Made by a program: the position numbers and the translations under genes. A DNA stretch of 45,181 nucleotides from a virus: positions 1-45,181 of IMG/VR virus record IMGVR_UViG_3300043256_000195; one strand, 5' to 3'. The notes beneath the pieces are model-generated. The model was not told where the DNA came from, did not search any database, and saw only the letters and a program-made list of their open reading frames with translations. Position 1 is the stretch's first letter; each line of letters opens with the position of its first letter. Below, piece by piece: positions 14,856 to 21,041 of this stretch.

Positions 14856-15828
14856 CGTCACCCGCACTCCCGCCTGTCGCGTCAAGGGCTGCCCAGCCCC
14901 ACGTGACCCTGACTGGCACGTCCCCATCTGCGGCCACGGGCTAGAGGGCCATCACCACCACGTCACCAAGCGCTCTCAGGGAGGCAAGGACGGGCCGCAA
15001 GTGTTCATCTGCCCCGAATGTCATCACAACATAGACAACGGTGAGTGGGGCAACTCCATCGACGAAACCTTTGAGGACGGGAAACGGGTGACGATGTACC
15101 GTGCCTGGGACGTACACAACAAGACCGTCATTGAGCAAGTCATCGGAATCGCCACTAAGGAGGAAAGCGGTGAACGACAAGTACGCGATGCAGGAAGTGG
15201 AGAGGGCGTACCTGAAGGGGAAGCGCGAGGGGATACAGCTACGGGGAGGCCAGCGAGAGATGCTGCTGATAATCGGGATGGCGGCAGGGGTAGCCCTCTC
15301 GGTGCTCGTGGTGGCGGTGACGCTTCTCCTTCTCTAACCCATGAGCAGCGCGTCGCCATCGCGAGACATATCAAGGACGCGAAACAGCGATCCCCATTTT
15401 TCGCAGGTGATACGGCCAATCTCTGGGAAGAAGAACTAGGCGAGGACTTCTGGAACATCTACGCTAACGAGTTTGGCTACACCTACCCCTCGTTAAGAAA
15501 CGTCATGCGGGTGTGCAAGAAAATCCCGCCGGATCAGCGACATGATGAAATGTCATTCGCCCACCAGGAACTTCTCAAAAATACCGACATTGAGACGCGT
15601 GAGGCGTGGCTAGAGAGATCATTTGAGGAAGAGTGGCCGGTGAAGAGACTGCGGGAAGAGTTGGTAGCGGAGGGGTTGCTGACGGCGAAGCCGCGAGTCA
15701 AGCGGTGGAGCCTGGAAGAGTTGCGGGAGAAGGCGCGGGGGTGGCATGGGCAACACAGTTTCGCCCTGCCAAGCTGCCAGTCCTGCGAGGGTGCAAACGA
15801 GTTCGTGAGCTACTTGGAGGAGCAATGA
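14848..15828 (+). CDS. HNH endonuclease-like domain fused to a LmbU-type regulator domain
   Basis: This 326-residue protein starts at ATG 14848. Residues about 9-60 form an HNH/zinc nuclease core: C-x4-C, then C-x-x-x-x-x-GHHHHVTKRSQGG, then CPECHHNIDN. Residues about 108-165 are low-complexity Gly/Arg/Asp/Glu and contain another gene in a second frame. From about residue 165, LTHEQRVAIARHI, then FWNIYANEFGYTYPSLRNVMRVCKKIPP and MSFAHQELL, matches the helical domain I know from LmbU-like regulators and plasmid or phage proteins of actinobacterial type. No stop or good start separates the two parts, so a fusion is what the DNA shows. Confidence 0.7.
   Translation: MPSVTRTPACRVKGCPAPRDPDWHVPICGHGLEGHHHHVTKRSQGGKDGPQVFICPECHHNIDNGEWGNSIDETFEDGKRVTMYRAWDVHNKTVIEQVIGIATKEESGERQVRDAGSGEGVPEGEARGDTATGRPARDAADNRDGGRGSPLGARGGGDASPSLTHEQRVAIARHIKDAKQRSPFFAGDTANLWEEELGEDFWNIYANEFGYTYPSLRNVMRVCKKIPPDQRHDEMSFAHQELLKNTDIETREAWLERSFEEEWPVKRLREELVAEGLLTAKPRVKRWSLEELREKARGWHGQHSFALPSCQSCEGANEFVSYLEEQ
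15170..15337 (+). CDS. Nested 55-aa single-span membrane protein (out of frame in HNH fusion)
   Basis: GTG 15170 follows AAGGAGG (15157-15163) at a 6-nt spacing, one of the best ribosome sites in the genome. The 55 residues comprise a charged N-terminal half (KYAMQEVERAYLKGKREG) and a strongly hydrophobic C-terminal helix of about 23 residues (from LLIIGMAAG to VTLLLL). The other frame over the same bases is low-complexity linker, as expected when this frame is the one under selection. It could be a small holin- or pinholin-like or inner-membrane effector protein. Confidence 0.62.
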   Translation: MNDKYAMQEVERAYLKGKREGIQLRGGQREMLLIIGMAAGVALSVLVVAVTLLLL

Positions 15829-16094
15829 TTCTAACCCCGCGACGCAAGGCGATCCTGACGGCGATACACCAAGGCAACGGGCATCCGCCAAGTCTCCGCG
15901 AGGTGGGGCGGAAGGTGAATCTAGCGCAGTCGTGGGTGCATTACCACGTCAAAAAGCTGAAGTATCACGGCTACGTGAATCAAGTCAGTGGCCAGTGCCG
16001 CACCCTAACGCTGACCAGCAAGGGGCTGTTGGCCGCGCAAGGTTACGAGTTGCTGTACACCTGCGACCAGGACGGGATACATGAAGTCCGGTAA
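15825..16094 (+). CDS. LexA-type winged-helix DNA-binding protein
   Basis: ATG 15825 overlaps the previous stop; the product is 89 residues. MILTPRRKAILTAIHQGNGHPPSLREVGRKVNLAQSWVHYHVKKL follows the LexA N-terminal DNA-binding domain layout (Q-x-x-L-x-x-I, PPS-x-REI, then a recognition helix before a wing). There is no peptidase or dimerisation domain, so it is a stand-alone winged helix and a candidate transcription regulator of the replication region. It overlaps the following zinc minigene by 14 bases. Confidence 0.72.
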   Translation: MILTPRRKAILTAIHQGNGHPPSLREVGRKVNLAQSWVHYHVKKLKYHGYVNQVSGQCRTLTLTSKGLLAAQGYELLYTCDQDGIHEVR

Positions 16095-16182
16095 GGCGTC
16101 CGGCGTCCGCTGCCCCGCCTGCAACGGCTACTGCAAGGGCTACCCAGTGACGTGCCGCCACTGTGGGCGGAGGTTCGCGTGA
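16081..16182 (+). CDS. 33-aa zinc-ribbon minigene
   Basis: ATG 16081 lies within the end of the winged-helix gene. The 33 residues contain CPACNGYC and CRHCGRRF, two zinc knuckles in a basic peptide. It overlaps the methyltransferase start (GTGA at 16179). One of a notable series of tiny CxxC proteins in this genome. Confidence 0.55.
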   Translation: MKSGKASGVRCPACNGYCKGYPVTCRHCGRRFA

Positions 16183-16889
16183 GTAAGCCGCTCTTGCTCG
16201 ACTTGTTTTGTGGTGCCGGCGGGGCAGCGATGGGCTACCACCGGGCGGGCTTCCGAGTCGTTGGCGTGGATCATAAACCACAGCCGCACTATCCGTTCGA
16301 GTTCATCTTGGCCGACGCGATGACGTTCCCGCTGGAAGGCTTCGACGCGATTCACGCGAGTCCTCCATGTCAGGGCTATAGCATCATGCGGCATCTTCCC
16401 TGGCTCCGTGATAAGAAATATCCTCTTCTGATTGAACCAACGCGGGAACTATTGCTGGCGGCGAGAGTGCCTTACGTCATTGAGAACGTAACCGGAGCTC
16501 GCCGAAGCCGCTCTCGCCCGAATGGAATGCAGGCCGGTTGGCTCTGTGGCGGAATGTTCGATTTACCTTTCTACCGCCATCGCTACTTCGAGTCAGATTG
16601 GTTCTGGATGCAACCTGGGCACCCGCGTCACCGGCGAACGATACTAGCAGGAGGAATGTTAAAGGGACGTGCGCGGGTTGGCGTTTATCACCGCCCCGAC
16701 AGAACGGTGAGTACGCTAGCCAATTCTGCTGGGGCGCATCGTAGTAAGGCAGAGTTCGAGGCTACTTGTGCCGGAATGGGCATTGATTGGATGACGAGGA
16801 AAGAACTATCCCAAGCCATCCCTCCAGCCTACACAGAGTACATCGGGCGGCAACTTATCAGCGTTCTGAAAGCCCAGGCTGTGCTATAA
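16179..16889 (+). CDS. Orphan DNA (cytosine-5) methyltransferase
   Basis: The start is GTG 16179 behind GGCGGAGG, giving 236 residues. Motif I DLFCGAGGAAMG is at residues 8-19, motif IV SPPCQGYS at 61-68 with catalytic Cys 64, and motif VI ENV at 102-104; a late RxIPxAYTEYIG block matches the C-terminal motif X region. It is short for the family (usually over 300), with a small target-recognition region. It transfers methyl from S-adenosylmethionine to cytosine C5. With no restriction partner nearby, it probably protects phage DNA from host nucleases. Its TAA stop is part of a TATAAT promoter element. Confidence 0.88.
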   Translation: MSKPLLLDLFCGAGGAAMGYHRAGFRVVGVDHKPQPHYPFEFILADAMTFPLEGFDAIHASPPCQGYSIMRHLPWLRDKKYPLLIEPTRELLLAARVPYVIENVTGARRSRSRPNGMQAGWLCGGMFDLPFYRHRYFESDWFWMQPGHPRHRRTILAGGMLKGRARVGVYHRPDRTVSTLANSAGAHRSKAEFEATCAGMGIDWMTRKELSQAIPPAYTEYIGRQLISVLKAQAVL

Positions 16890-16890
16890 T
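16882..16890 (+). promoter_or_regulatory. Extended -10 promoter overlapping the methyltransferase stop
   Basis: TGC-TATAAT is a perfect -10 with extended TG; the TAA within it is the stop codon of the methyltransferase gene. Transcripts should begin near 16897, just before the 13-bp hairpin leader. The context GGCTGTG-x-TATAATGC is repeated at 22621-22636. Confidence 0.6.
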
Positions 16891-16896
16891 GCCAGT

Positions 16897-17012
16897 AGGA
16901 TCATGCAGCCGGTAAGCGTTTTCATACGCCAGTTAAATCTGGACAATTGGTTTCGGCTCGCCTGTGCTTACCGGCTGAAGGGCGGGCCGATTCCTTTTGT
17001 TTGGGAGCTGAC
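16897..17012 (+). promoter_or_regulatory. Structured 5' leader of the replication-initiator gene
   Basis: The roughly 116-nt leader contains CAGCCGGTAAGC (16906-16917) and its exact complement GCTTACCGGCTG (16966-16977). With one G-U pair this gives a 13-bp helix enclosing about 47 nt. Inside it, CCAG (16929-16932) pairs with CTGG (16939-16942). The helix ends 27 nt before the Shine-Dalgarno GGGAG (17004-17008). No known riboswitch class was recognised. It may control translation of the downstream gene, or the DNA hairpin may act at a replication origin. Confidence 0.55.
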
Positions 17013-17420
17013 ATGAAGTGGTTCCGGGTCTACTCTGAGGTGCTGCACGACCCGAAGGTCCGGCGACTCCCGTGTGGGCTGTTCAAGGACTGGGTACTGA
17101 TCCTCTGCATCGCCAACGAGGGCAAGCCGCGGGGTGTGCTGCCGTCTGTTGTGGACATCGCCTATCACTTCAACCGCTCCCCCGCGAAGGTGGAGGCTCT
17201 GTTGGCCGACTTGCTGGGGCGCGACCTCCTTGACGACGAGGACGGCACACTGAAGCCCCACAATTGGGACCAGCGGCAGTTCCTCAGCGATGACGTCGCG
17301 GCCCGCGTCAGGAAACACCGCAACGGCGTTACAGGAAACGTTACAGAGCCGTTACGTGTAACGCCCCCAGATACAGAAACAGAACAGACACAGAAAACAG
17401 AGGCAGAGGGCGATGCGTAG
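17013..17420 (+). CDS. Replication-initiator-like protein (N-terminal winged-helix type)
   Basis: ATG 17013 follows GGGAGCTGAC; the 135-residue product begins MKWFRVYSEVLHDPKVRRLP. The series WFRVYSEVLxDPK, FKDWVLILCIAN and LPSVVDIAYHFNRSPAKVEALLADLL is the conserved N-terminal winged-helix domain of phage replisome-organiser and initiator proteins (DnaD/O-protein-like region). After a short ARVRKHRNG segment the protein ends in Thr/Glu-rich low complexity. The helicase-loader half is missing, so the gene is shorter than typical (200-300 residues). No helicase or polymerase is encoded, so host enzymes are presumably recruited. Confidence 0.68.
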   Translation: MKWFRVYSEVLHDPKVRRLPCGLFKDWVLILCIANEGKPRGVLPSVVDIAYHFNRSPAKVEALLADLLGRDLLDDEDGTLKPHNWDQRQFLSDDVAARVRKHRNGVTGNVTEPLRVTPPDTETEQTQKTEAEGDA

Positions 17421-17513
17421 TTCTGTATTACCTATGGACTTGCTTAGTAGCACCAACGTTAATAGCCAATTTTTCGCTTCGATTTTCAATCGCACTCAAA
17501 AGTTGGCACTGGG
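17421..17513 (+). other. AT-rich intergenic island with hairpin
   Basis: This 93-bp stretch is clearly more AT-rich than its surroundings, with runs such as CAATTTTTCG. It contains the hairpin CGATT-TTC-AATCG (17480-17492) and flanking CCAAC (17453-17457) with complementary GTTGG (17502-17506). It lies directly after the initiator-like gene and is a reasonable place for an origin or a regulatory element. No ORF of interest was seen. Confidence 0.4.
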
Positions 17514-18638
17514 ATGACGGTCGACATCATCTGCGCCGACGCCTGCGACGCCCTGGGCGCGATGCCGGTGGGCTCGGTTCACGCCTGCATCACGTCCCCG
17601 CCCTACTGGGGGCTTCGAGACTACGGGCTGGAGCCTGGTGTGTGGGGCTCTGAGTGTGAGCACGAGTGGGGCGAGAGCATCGTCAGCAAGGCGAACGACA
17701 GCAATCGCGGCGATATGGAATGGACGACAGGGGGGCCACCAGGGGCGAAGGTGAAGGGTGAGCGTGTATCGCAAGGCGCTTTCTGCCGCCGCTGCAACGC
17801 CTGGCGCGGCTCGCTGGGTCTAGAGCCGACGCCGGAGTTGTACGTGGAGCATATCGTCCAGGTGATGCGCGAGATCCGGCGTGTGCTGCGCGACGATGGG
17901 ACGCTGTGGCTGAATCTCGGGGATTCCTACAGCAGCGGCGGACGCGATTATCGTGATCCTGGCAAGCGACTGAACAGCGACGGGCGGCTCGCTGGCCTTG
18001 AGAAGAAGGGGACCCGGCCGCCGACACCTGACGGCCTCAAGCCCAAGGATCTCGTGGGCGTCCCCTGGCGCGTGGCCTTCGCGCTGCAGGCGGACGGTTG
18101 GTGGCTGCGATCGGACATCATCTGGTCGAAGCCCAACCCCATGCCGGAGTCGGTGACGGACAGGCCGACGCGGAGCCACGAGTACCTGTTCCTGCTGAGT
18201 AAGAGCGCCCGCTACTACTACGATGCCGACGCGATACGGGAGCCGAAGGCTGAAGCCACCGTTGGAGATCCGCGCACGAATGAGAACGGCCATCGGCGTA
18301 AGCGAGGCTATCCCGGCGAGCCGTCTAAGGGCGGCACGAATCTTGGCGGTCCGCAAGGTGGCCGCAACCGCCGCTCCGTGTGGGAGATCGCGACGCAGCC
18401 CTACGCCAAAGCCCACTTCGCAACCTTCCCTGAGAAGTTGGTGGAGCCGTGCATCCTGGCGGGCTGTCCGGAGGGCGGTAAGGTGCTGGACCCGTTCGCC
18501 GGCTCAGGAACAGTGGGCTTGGTGGCCGAGCGGTTGGGCCGGCACTCGGTCCTGATCGACGCCAGCGAGGACTACTGCCGGATGGCGCGGGAGAGGACGG
18601 CGCAGATGGGATTAATGGAGCAGTCCGCACCACATTAG
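17514..18638 (+). CDS. DNA amino-methyltransferase (N4-C or N6-A, beta type)
   Basis: This 374-residue protein starts at ATG 17514. Motif IV TSPPYWGLRDYG is at residues 27-38, with catalytic SPPY, and motif I LDPFAGSGTVG is near residue 324. That order (IV before I) defines the beta class of amino methyltransferases. A Cys-rich insert (CEHEW, CRRCNAW) between about 49 and 100 may bind zinc. The C-terminal motif region FPEKLVEPCI is typical of N4/N6 enzymes. No cognate endonuclease is visible. It probably modifies phage DNA against host restriction or regulates replication timing. Confidence 0.88.
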   Translation: MTVDIICADACDALGAMPVGSVHACITSPPYWGLRDYGLEPGVWGSECEHEWGESIVSKANDSNRGDMEWTTGGPPGAKVKGERVSQGAFCRRCNAWRGSLGLEPTPELYVEHIVQVMREIRRVLRDDGTLWLNLGDSYSSGGRDYRDPGKRLNSDGRLAGLEKKGTRPPTPDGLKPKDLVGVPWRVAFALQADGWWLRSDIIWSKPNPMPESVTDRPTRSHEYLFLLSKSARYYYDADAIREPKAEATVGDPRTNENGHRRKRGYPGEPSKGGTNLGGPQGGRNRRSVWEIATQPYAKAHFATFPEKLVEPCILAGCPEGGKVLDPFAGSGTVGLVAERLGRHSVLIDASEDYCRMARERTAQMGLMEQSAPH

Positions 18639-18682
18639 ATTCTTAGTCCTGGCGGTTTTGGCCGTACTGATTGGAGGGACAG

Positions 18683-18832
18683 ATGACACACAGACACGAC
18701 TGGAAGAGGTGGATACTGAACGTTCAGCGCAAGCGGGTTCGGCGCTGTCCCTACTTCAAGATGAATTGGGACATCGAGCGGACTTGTCTTTGTGGGAAGG
18801 TGAAGCACGAACGCGGCGAGGCGCTGGCCTAG
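18683..18832 (+). CDS. 49-aa basic zinc-knuckle protein
   Basis: ATG 18683 follows TTGGAGGGACAG, a strong site. The 49 residues are very basic (HDWKRWILNVQRKRVRRCP), ending with CLCGK. Three cysteines in total (C-P-Y and C-x-C) may give an incomplete zinc site. It immediately precedes the HNH gene and its promoter. Function unknown. Confidence 0.6.
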   Translation: MTHRHDWKRWILNVQRKRVRRCPYFKMNWDIERTCLCGKVKHERGEALA

Positions 18833-18843
18833 ATGGAGGAATC

Positions 18844-18852
18844 TGGTACAAT
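18844..18852 (+). promoter_or_regulatory. Extended -10 promoter of HNH copy 1
   Basis: TGG-TACAAT matches the extended -10 consensus closely and is identical in copy 2 (22667-22675). Predicted initiation near 18859 gives an about 64-nt leader containing two conserved hairpins. No convincing -35 was seen, as expected for extended -10 sites. Confidence 0.5.
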
Positions 18853-18869
18853 GGTGGTAGATACAGAGC

Positions 18870-18922
18870 GGGGCCGCGACGCGGTAAACGTCCGACCCCC
18901 CGACACCGAAAGGTTGGTTTCG
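18870..18922 (+). promoter_or_regulatory. Conserved two-hairpin RNA leader of HNH copy 1
   Basis: Hairpin 1: GGGG (18870-18873) with CCCC (18896-18899), and inner GACG (18878-18881) with CGTC (18889-18892). Hairpin 2: CGAAA (18907-18911) with TTTCG (18918-18922). Hairpin 2 has a 6-nt loop that includes part of the AAAGG ribosome site and directly abuts ATG 18923. The same structure precedes HNH copy 2. A structure that hides the ribosome site in read-through transcripts is a known control for T4 homing endonucleases (I-TevI), and this looks analogous. Confidence 0.6.
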
Positions 18923-19390
18923 ATGCAGTTACAGTCTACCACTTCTCCCCTGTTTGGCGATGCCCGCCTACCTGCCCGTTTCTGGAAGAGAGTCGCGGTT
19001 CAGCCGAGCGGTTGCTGGCTCTGGCGCGGCGGGCGCTGGACGAGCAGGAGTGCCCAATATGGCAGCTTCTGGCTTTCAGGCAGCAAGGCAGTACGCGCCC
19101 ATCGCTGGATATACGAACACCTTGTAGCGCCCATACCAAAGGGCCTCTCTATCGACCACTTGTGCCGGGAGCCACTCTGTGTTCGGCCTGACCACCTTGA
19201 GGCGACGACTGACAGGGTTAATATTCTGCGGGGCACTTGTCCTGCGGCGAAGAACGCTCGCAAAACGCATTGTATTCGCGGCCACGCTTTTGACCTTCTC
19301 AACACTTATGTTTCAGGCAGGAAGCGATGGTGTAGGGAATGTCGGCGACAAGACAGCCGCGCCCGTCGCCTCGCCGCAAAGGAGGAATGA
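18923..19390 (+). CDS. HNH homing endonuclease, copy 1
   Basis: ATG 18923 gives 155 residues. The core AHRWIYEHL, then LSIDHLCREPLC, VRPDHLEATT and NILRG, is the HNH_3-type nuclease (His-Asp-His with a Cys pair). A second zinc motif, CIRGHAFD then CRECRR, follows, with a basic tail. It is paralogous to 22749-23180 over its whole length. Such genes are mobile, free-standing homing endonucleases that cut intron-less or genome-specific targets and spread into related phages. An upstream in-frame ATG at 18851 is disfavoured because the conserved leader changes frame between copies. The 3' end overlaps a lysozyme reading frame. Confidence 0.83.
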   Translation: MQLQSTTSPLFGDARLPARFWKRVAVQPSGCWLWRGGRWTSRSAQYGSFWLSGSKAVRAHRWIYEHLVAPIPKGLSIDHLCREPLCVRPDHLEATTDRVNILRGTCPAAKNARKTHCIRGHAFDLLNTYVSGRKRWCRECRRQDSRARRLAAKEE

Positions 19391-19874
19391 TGTTATCCCC
19401 CCTCAGATTATTCCATCGCTGGCTACACCGGAGACGATGCCGGAATTGTTGGGAGATACACCAAGCTCTCAAGGAGTTCGAGGCGAGACAGAAGAGGAGG
19501 CGATTGGAGCGGTTGGCGCTTATGGCGGAGATAAGGGCCAGTATACCTTCGATGCCCCTGATGGAGATAGACCCTTTCCGTCTCCCAGCACGCTCCCGTA
19601 TGTCACAGCCCCAAACTCCATCGAAGGAATCATCTGCGACAGATTCGGAGACGGCTGTGATTACTGGATCGCCGTCGCCCTCTGCGAGTCATCAATGCAC
19701 CCCGACGCTATCGGTTACGGGGGAGCCTACGTGGGTCTGTTCCAGGTGTGGCTTGGGCATGGGTACGGATATGACTGGCTTTTGGACCCGTGGAACAATG
19801 CCCTCGCAGCCTGGAAGCTATCTAGGGAAGGAACGGTGACTTCGCCGTGGCCGTACTGCCAGTGGGTGCCGTGA
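19179..19874 (+). CDS. Lytic transglycosylase / lysozyme-like endolysin (start uncertain)
   Basis: The open frame runs from ATG 19179 (231 codons), but the true start is unclear. The C-terminal about 85 residues carry the catalytic domain: CDRFGDGCDYWIAVALCESS with the likely catalytic Glu after LC, HPDAIGYGGAYVGLFQ and WNNALAAWKLS. This is the goose-type/SLT lysozyme layout used to cleave peptidoglycan glycan strands. Upstream, the frame offers a signal-anchor-like helix (RIVFAATLLTFSTLMF) that overlaps the HNH gene by 212 bases, and ATG 19437 with a weak site. The strongest ribosome site nearby (AAAGGAGG, 19378-19385) feeds a different frame (see 19387-19839). Confidence 0.72.
   Translation: MFGLTTLRRRLTGLIFCGALVLRRRTLAKRIVFAATLLTFSTLMFQAGSDGVGNVGDKTAAPVASPQRRNDVIPPQIIPSLATPETMPELLGDTPSSQGVRGETEEEAIGAVGAYGGDKGQYTFDAPDGDRPFPSPSTLPYVTAPNSIEGIICDRFGDGCDYWIAVALCESSMHPDAIGYGGAYVGLFQVWLGHGYGYDWLLDPWNNALAAWKLSREGTVTSPWPYCQWVP
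19387..19839 (+). CDS. Overlapping +1-frame ORF with strong ribosome site (possible N-terminus of the lysozyme)
   Basis: AAAGGAGG sits 1-4 bases before ATGATG (19387/19390). The first about 65 codons read like real protein: basic and coiled (RLFHRWLHRRRCRNC, then LKEFEARQKRRRLERLALMAEIRA). After about residue 65 the frame turns into Ser/Thr/Pro-rich shadow sequence, while the -1 frame becomes the lysozyme domain. A CCCTTTC heptamer at 19572-19578, in X-XXY-YYZ phase, lies just at this switch. Either a programmed -1 frameshift makes one lysozyme, or there are two overlapping genes, or a sequencing indel is present. Confidence 0.4.
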   Translation: MMLSPLRLFHRWLHRRRCRNCWEIHQALKEFEARQKRRRLERLALMAEIRASIPSMPLMEIDPFRLPARSRMSQPQTPSKESSATDSETAVITGSPSPSASHQCTPTLSVTGEPTWVCSRCGLGMGTDMTGFWTRGTMPSQPGSYLGKER

Positions 19875-20098
19875 GCGATAAAATCTACGAGGACAGCATC
19901 TCTGTGAGCGCTGGACGCTTCACCGTGCGTACAAATCAAGGCCCTGGCAAGATGGCGGGGAGTCGCACCGTCAGTCTTCTTCACAAAACGCTGGGCAGTC
20001 GGACGGTTGTGCGTTTCAACGGGCTTACGGACGCTGACCTCAAGGACTTGAACATGGCGCTCTGCGAGTACCTTCACATGGTGGGATTGAGCCAGTGA
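19871..20098 (+). CDS. 75-aa hypothetical protein
   Basis: GTG 19871 overlaps the lysozyme stop (GTGA) and gives 75 residues; GTG 19847 is a less likely start. A beta-rich N-terminal half (SISVSAGRFTVRTN, then SLLHKTLG) is followed by a helical end (DADLKDLNMALCEYLHMVG). Unknown function. Confidence 0.6.
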   Translation: MSDKIYEDSISVSAGRFTVRTNQGPGKMAGSRTVSLLHKTLGSRTVVRFNGLTDADLKDLNMALCEYLHMVGLSQ

Positions 20099-20122
20099 CA
20101 GTCGCAGTCCCCTGCAAGCGCG

Positions 20123-20479
20123 ATGATTAGGTACGAGTTCCCCTGGCCGCCGGCGGCGCTCAGCCCCAACTCGCGGGCCCACTGGCGACAAGTGGCGCGA
20201 ATGAAGGCGAACTACAAAGAGCATTGCGGCTGGATAATCAAGGGAGAGTGGGCGTCCCATGTGCCATCCCTCAAGCCCCCCGTGACGGCTCAGGTGACGT
20301 TCGTGTGCGACGCCCGGCGAAGAGACCCCGACAACCACATGGCGATGCTGAAGCCTTTGTGGGACGCCTTAGTGGAGATGGGGGTGCTGGAGGACGACTC
20401 GCACGACAAGCTCAAGATACTGACGCCGAAGTGGGAGCGCGGGGAGAAGAAGGTAATTGTGGAGTTGGAGGGATCATGA
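20123..20479 (+). CDS. rusA: RusA-type Holliday junction resolvase
   Basis: ATG 20123 gives 118 residues, the usual RusA length. The diagnostic RRRDPDNHMAMLKPLWDALVEMGVLEDDS carries the conserved Asp pair and Asn, with the metal-binding aspartates of the D-x-D-N and downstream D-D motifs, and a late Lys-rich strand (KWERGEKKVIVEL). The enzyme cuts four-way junctions symmetrically and resolves recombination or packaging intermediates. It overlaps the ASCH gene as ATGA. Confidence 0.9.
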   Translation: MIRYEFPWPPAALSPNSRAHWRQVARMKANYKEHCGWIIKGEWASHVPSLKPPVTAQVTFVCDARRRDPDNHMAMLKPLWDALVEMGVLEDDSHDKLKILTPKWERGEKKVIVELEGS

Positions 20480-20820
20480 TATTCGGCAAGGAGCTAATCG
20501 AGAAAGTCCTGTCCGGCGAGAAGATCGTCACGCGCCGCCGTTCGTCTCGGTATCAGGTGGGCAAGGTGTACGCGATCCAGCCCGGCCGGGGGAAGAAGCA
20601 CGTCGGGCACATCGAGATACTGAGCGTCCAGGAGCAGCGGTTGAGCATGGTCATGCGGCCAGGAGAGGTGCGGCGCGAGGGTTTCAGGCGCTATGGGGAT
20701 TTCGTCAACTATTGGGAGAAGTTGCACGGCCCCATCCAGTACCACGAGACGGTAGCTCGGATTGAGTTCAGGCTGGCCCGGTCCTGCAAGGAGTGTGTGG
20801 AGCTAGGGGGACGCGAGTGA
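20476..20820 (+). CDS. ASCH-domain protein
   Basis: ATG 20476 (ATGA overlap; GGAGGGATC upstream) gives 114 residues. FGKELIEKVLSGEKIVTRRRSSRYQVGKVYAIQPGRGKKHVGHIEIL is the ASCH fold: a helix ending in GxKxxTxR, then YxVGxxYxxxP and a strand. ASCH proteins are RNA- or nucleobase-binding; some are N4-acetylcytidine hydrolases. The target here is unknown. The C-terminal CKECVELGG adds two cysteines. Confidence 0.8.
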   Translation: MIFGKELIEKVLSGEKIVTRRRSSRYQVGKVYAIQPGRGKKHVGHIEILSVQEQRLSMVMRPGEVRREGFRRYGDFVNYWEKLHGPIQYHETVARIEFRLARSCKECVELGGRE

Positions 20821-21041
20821 GCGAATATCTGGACTTCGTTATGGTTCACGATACCGGCAAGACGAAGGTGTATAGCGTGGACTCCCGCTCTCAGGGTGCT
20901 CGCCTCGGCCTGTTGAAATGGTACGGGCCGTGGCGTCAATACACGCTGATGCCTGAGCCCGATACCGTCTGGAATAAAACTTGTTTGCTGGACATCACGG
21001 CCTTCATCGACGGGCTAATGAGGGAGCGCGCCCATGCTTAA
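20817..21041 (+). CDS. Conserved-type phage protein ('WYGPWRQYT', 74 aa)
   Basis: GTG 20817 (GTGA overlap) gives 74 residues. LGLLKWYGPWRQYTLMPEPDTVWNKTCLLDITAFIDGL matches a small family found in many siphophage and podophage genomes, in which a Trp-Tyr strand is followed by FNxxCLxDI. It has no assigned function. It overlaps the next ATG by eight bases. Confidence 0.78.
   Translation: MSEYLDFVMVHDTGKTKVYSVDSRSQGARLGLLKWYGPWRQYTLMPEPDTVWNKTCLLDITAFIDGLMRERAHA

Noticed and set aside
17820-18416. 198-codon minus-strand frame opposite the amino-methyltransferase
   Set aside because: Shadow of a gene with clear catalytic motifs on the + strand.
18851-18922. 24-codon N-terminal extension of HNH copy 1 (and the matching one in copy 2)
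   Set aside because: DNA is conserved between copies but the frame shifts by indels, so it is an RNA leader rather than protein.
20224-20474. N-terminal extension of the ASCH gene into the rusA gene
   Set aside because: Upstream codons are low-complexity Arg/Gly/Asp shadow of rusA; ATG 20476 has GGAGGG and the usual ATGA overlap.
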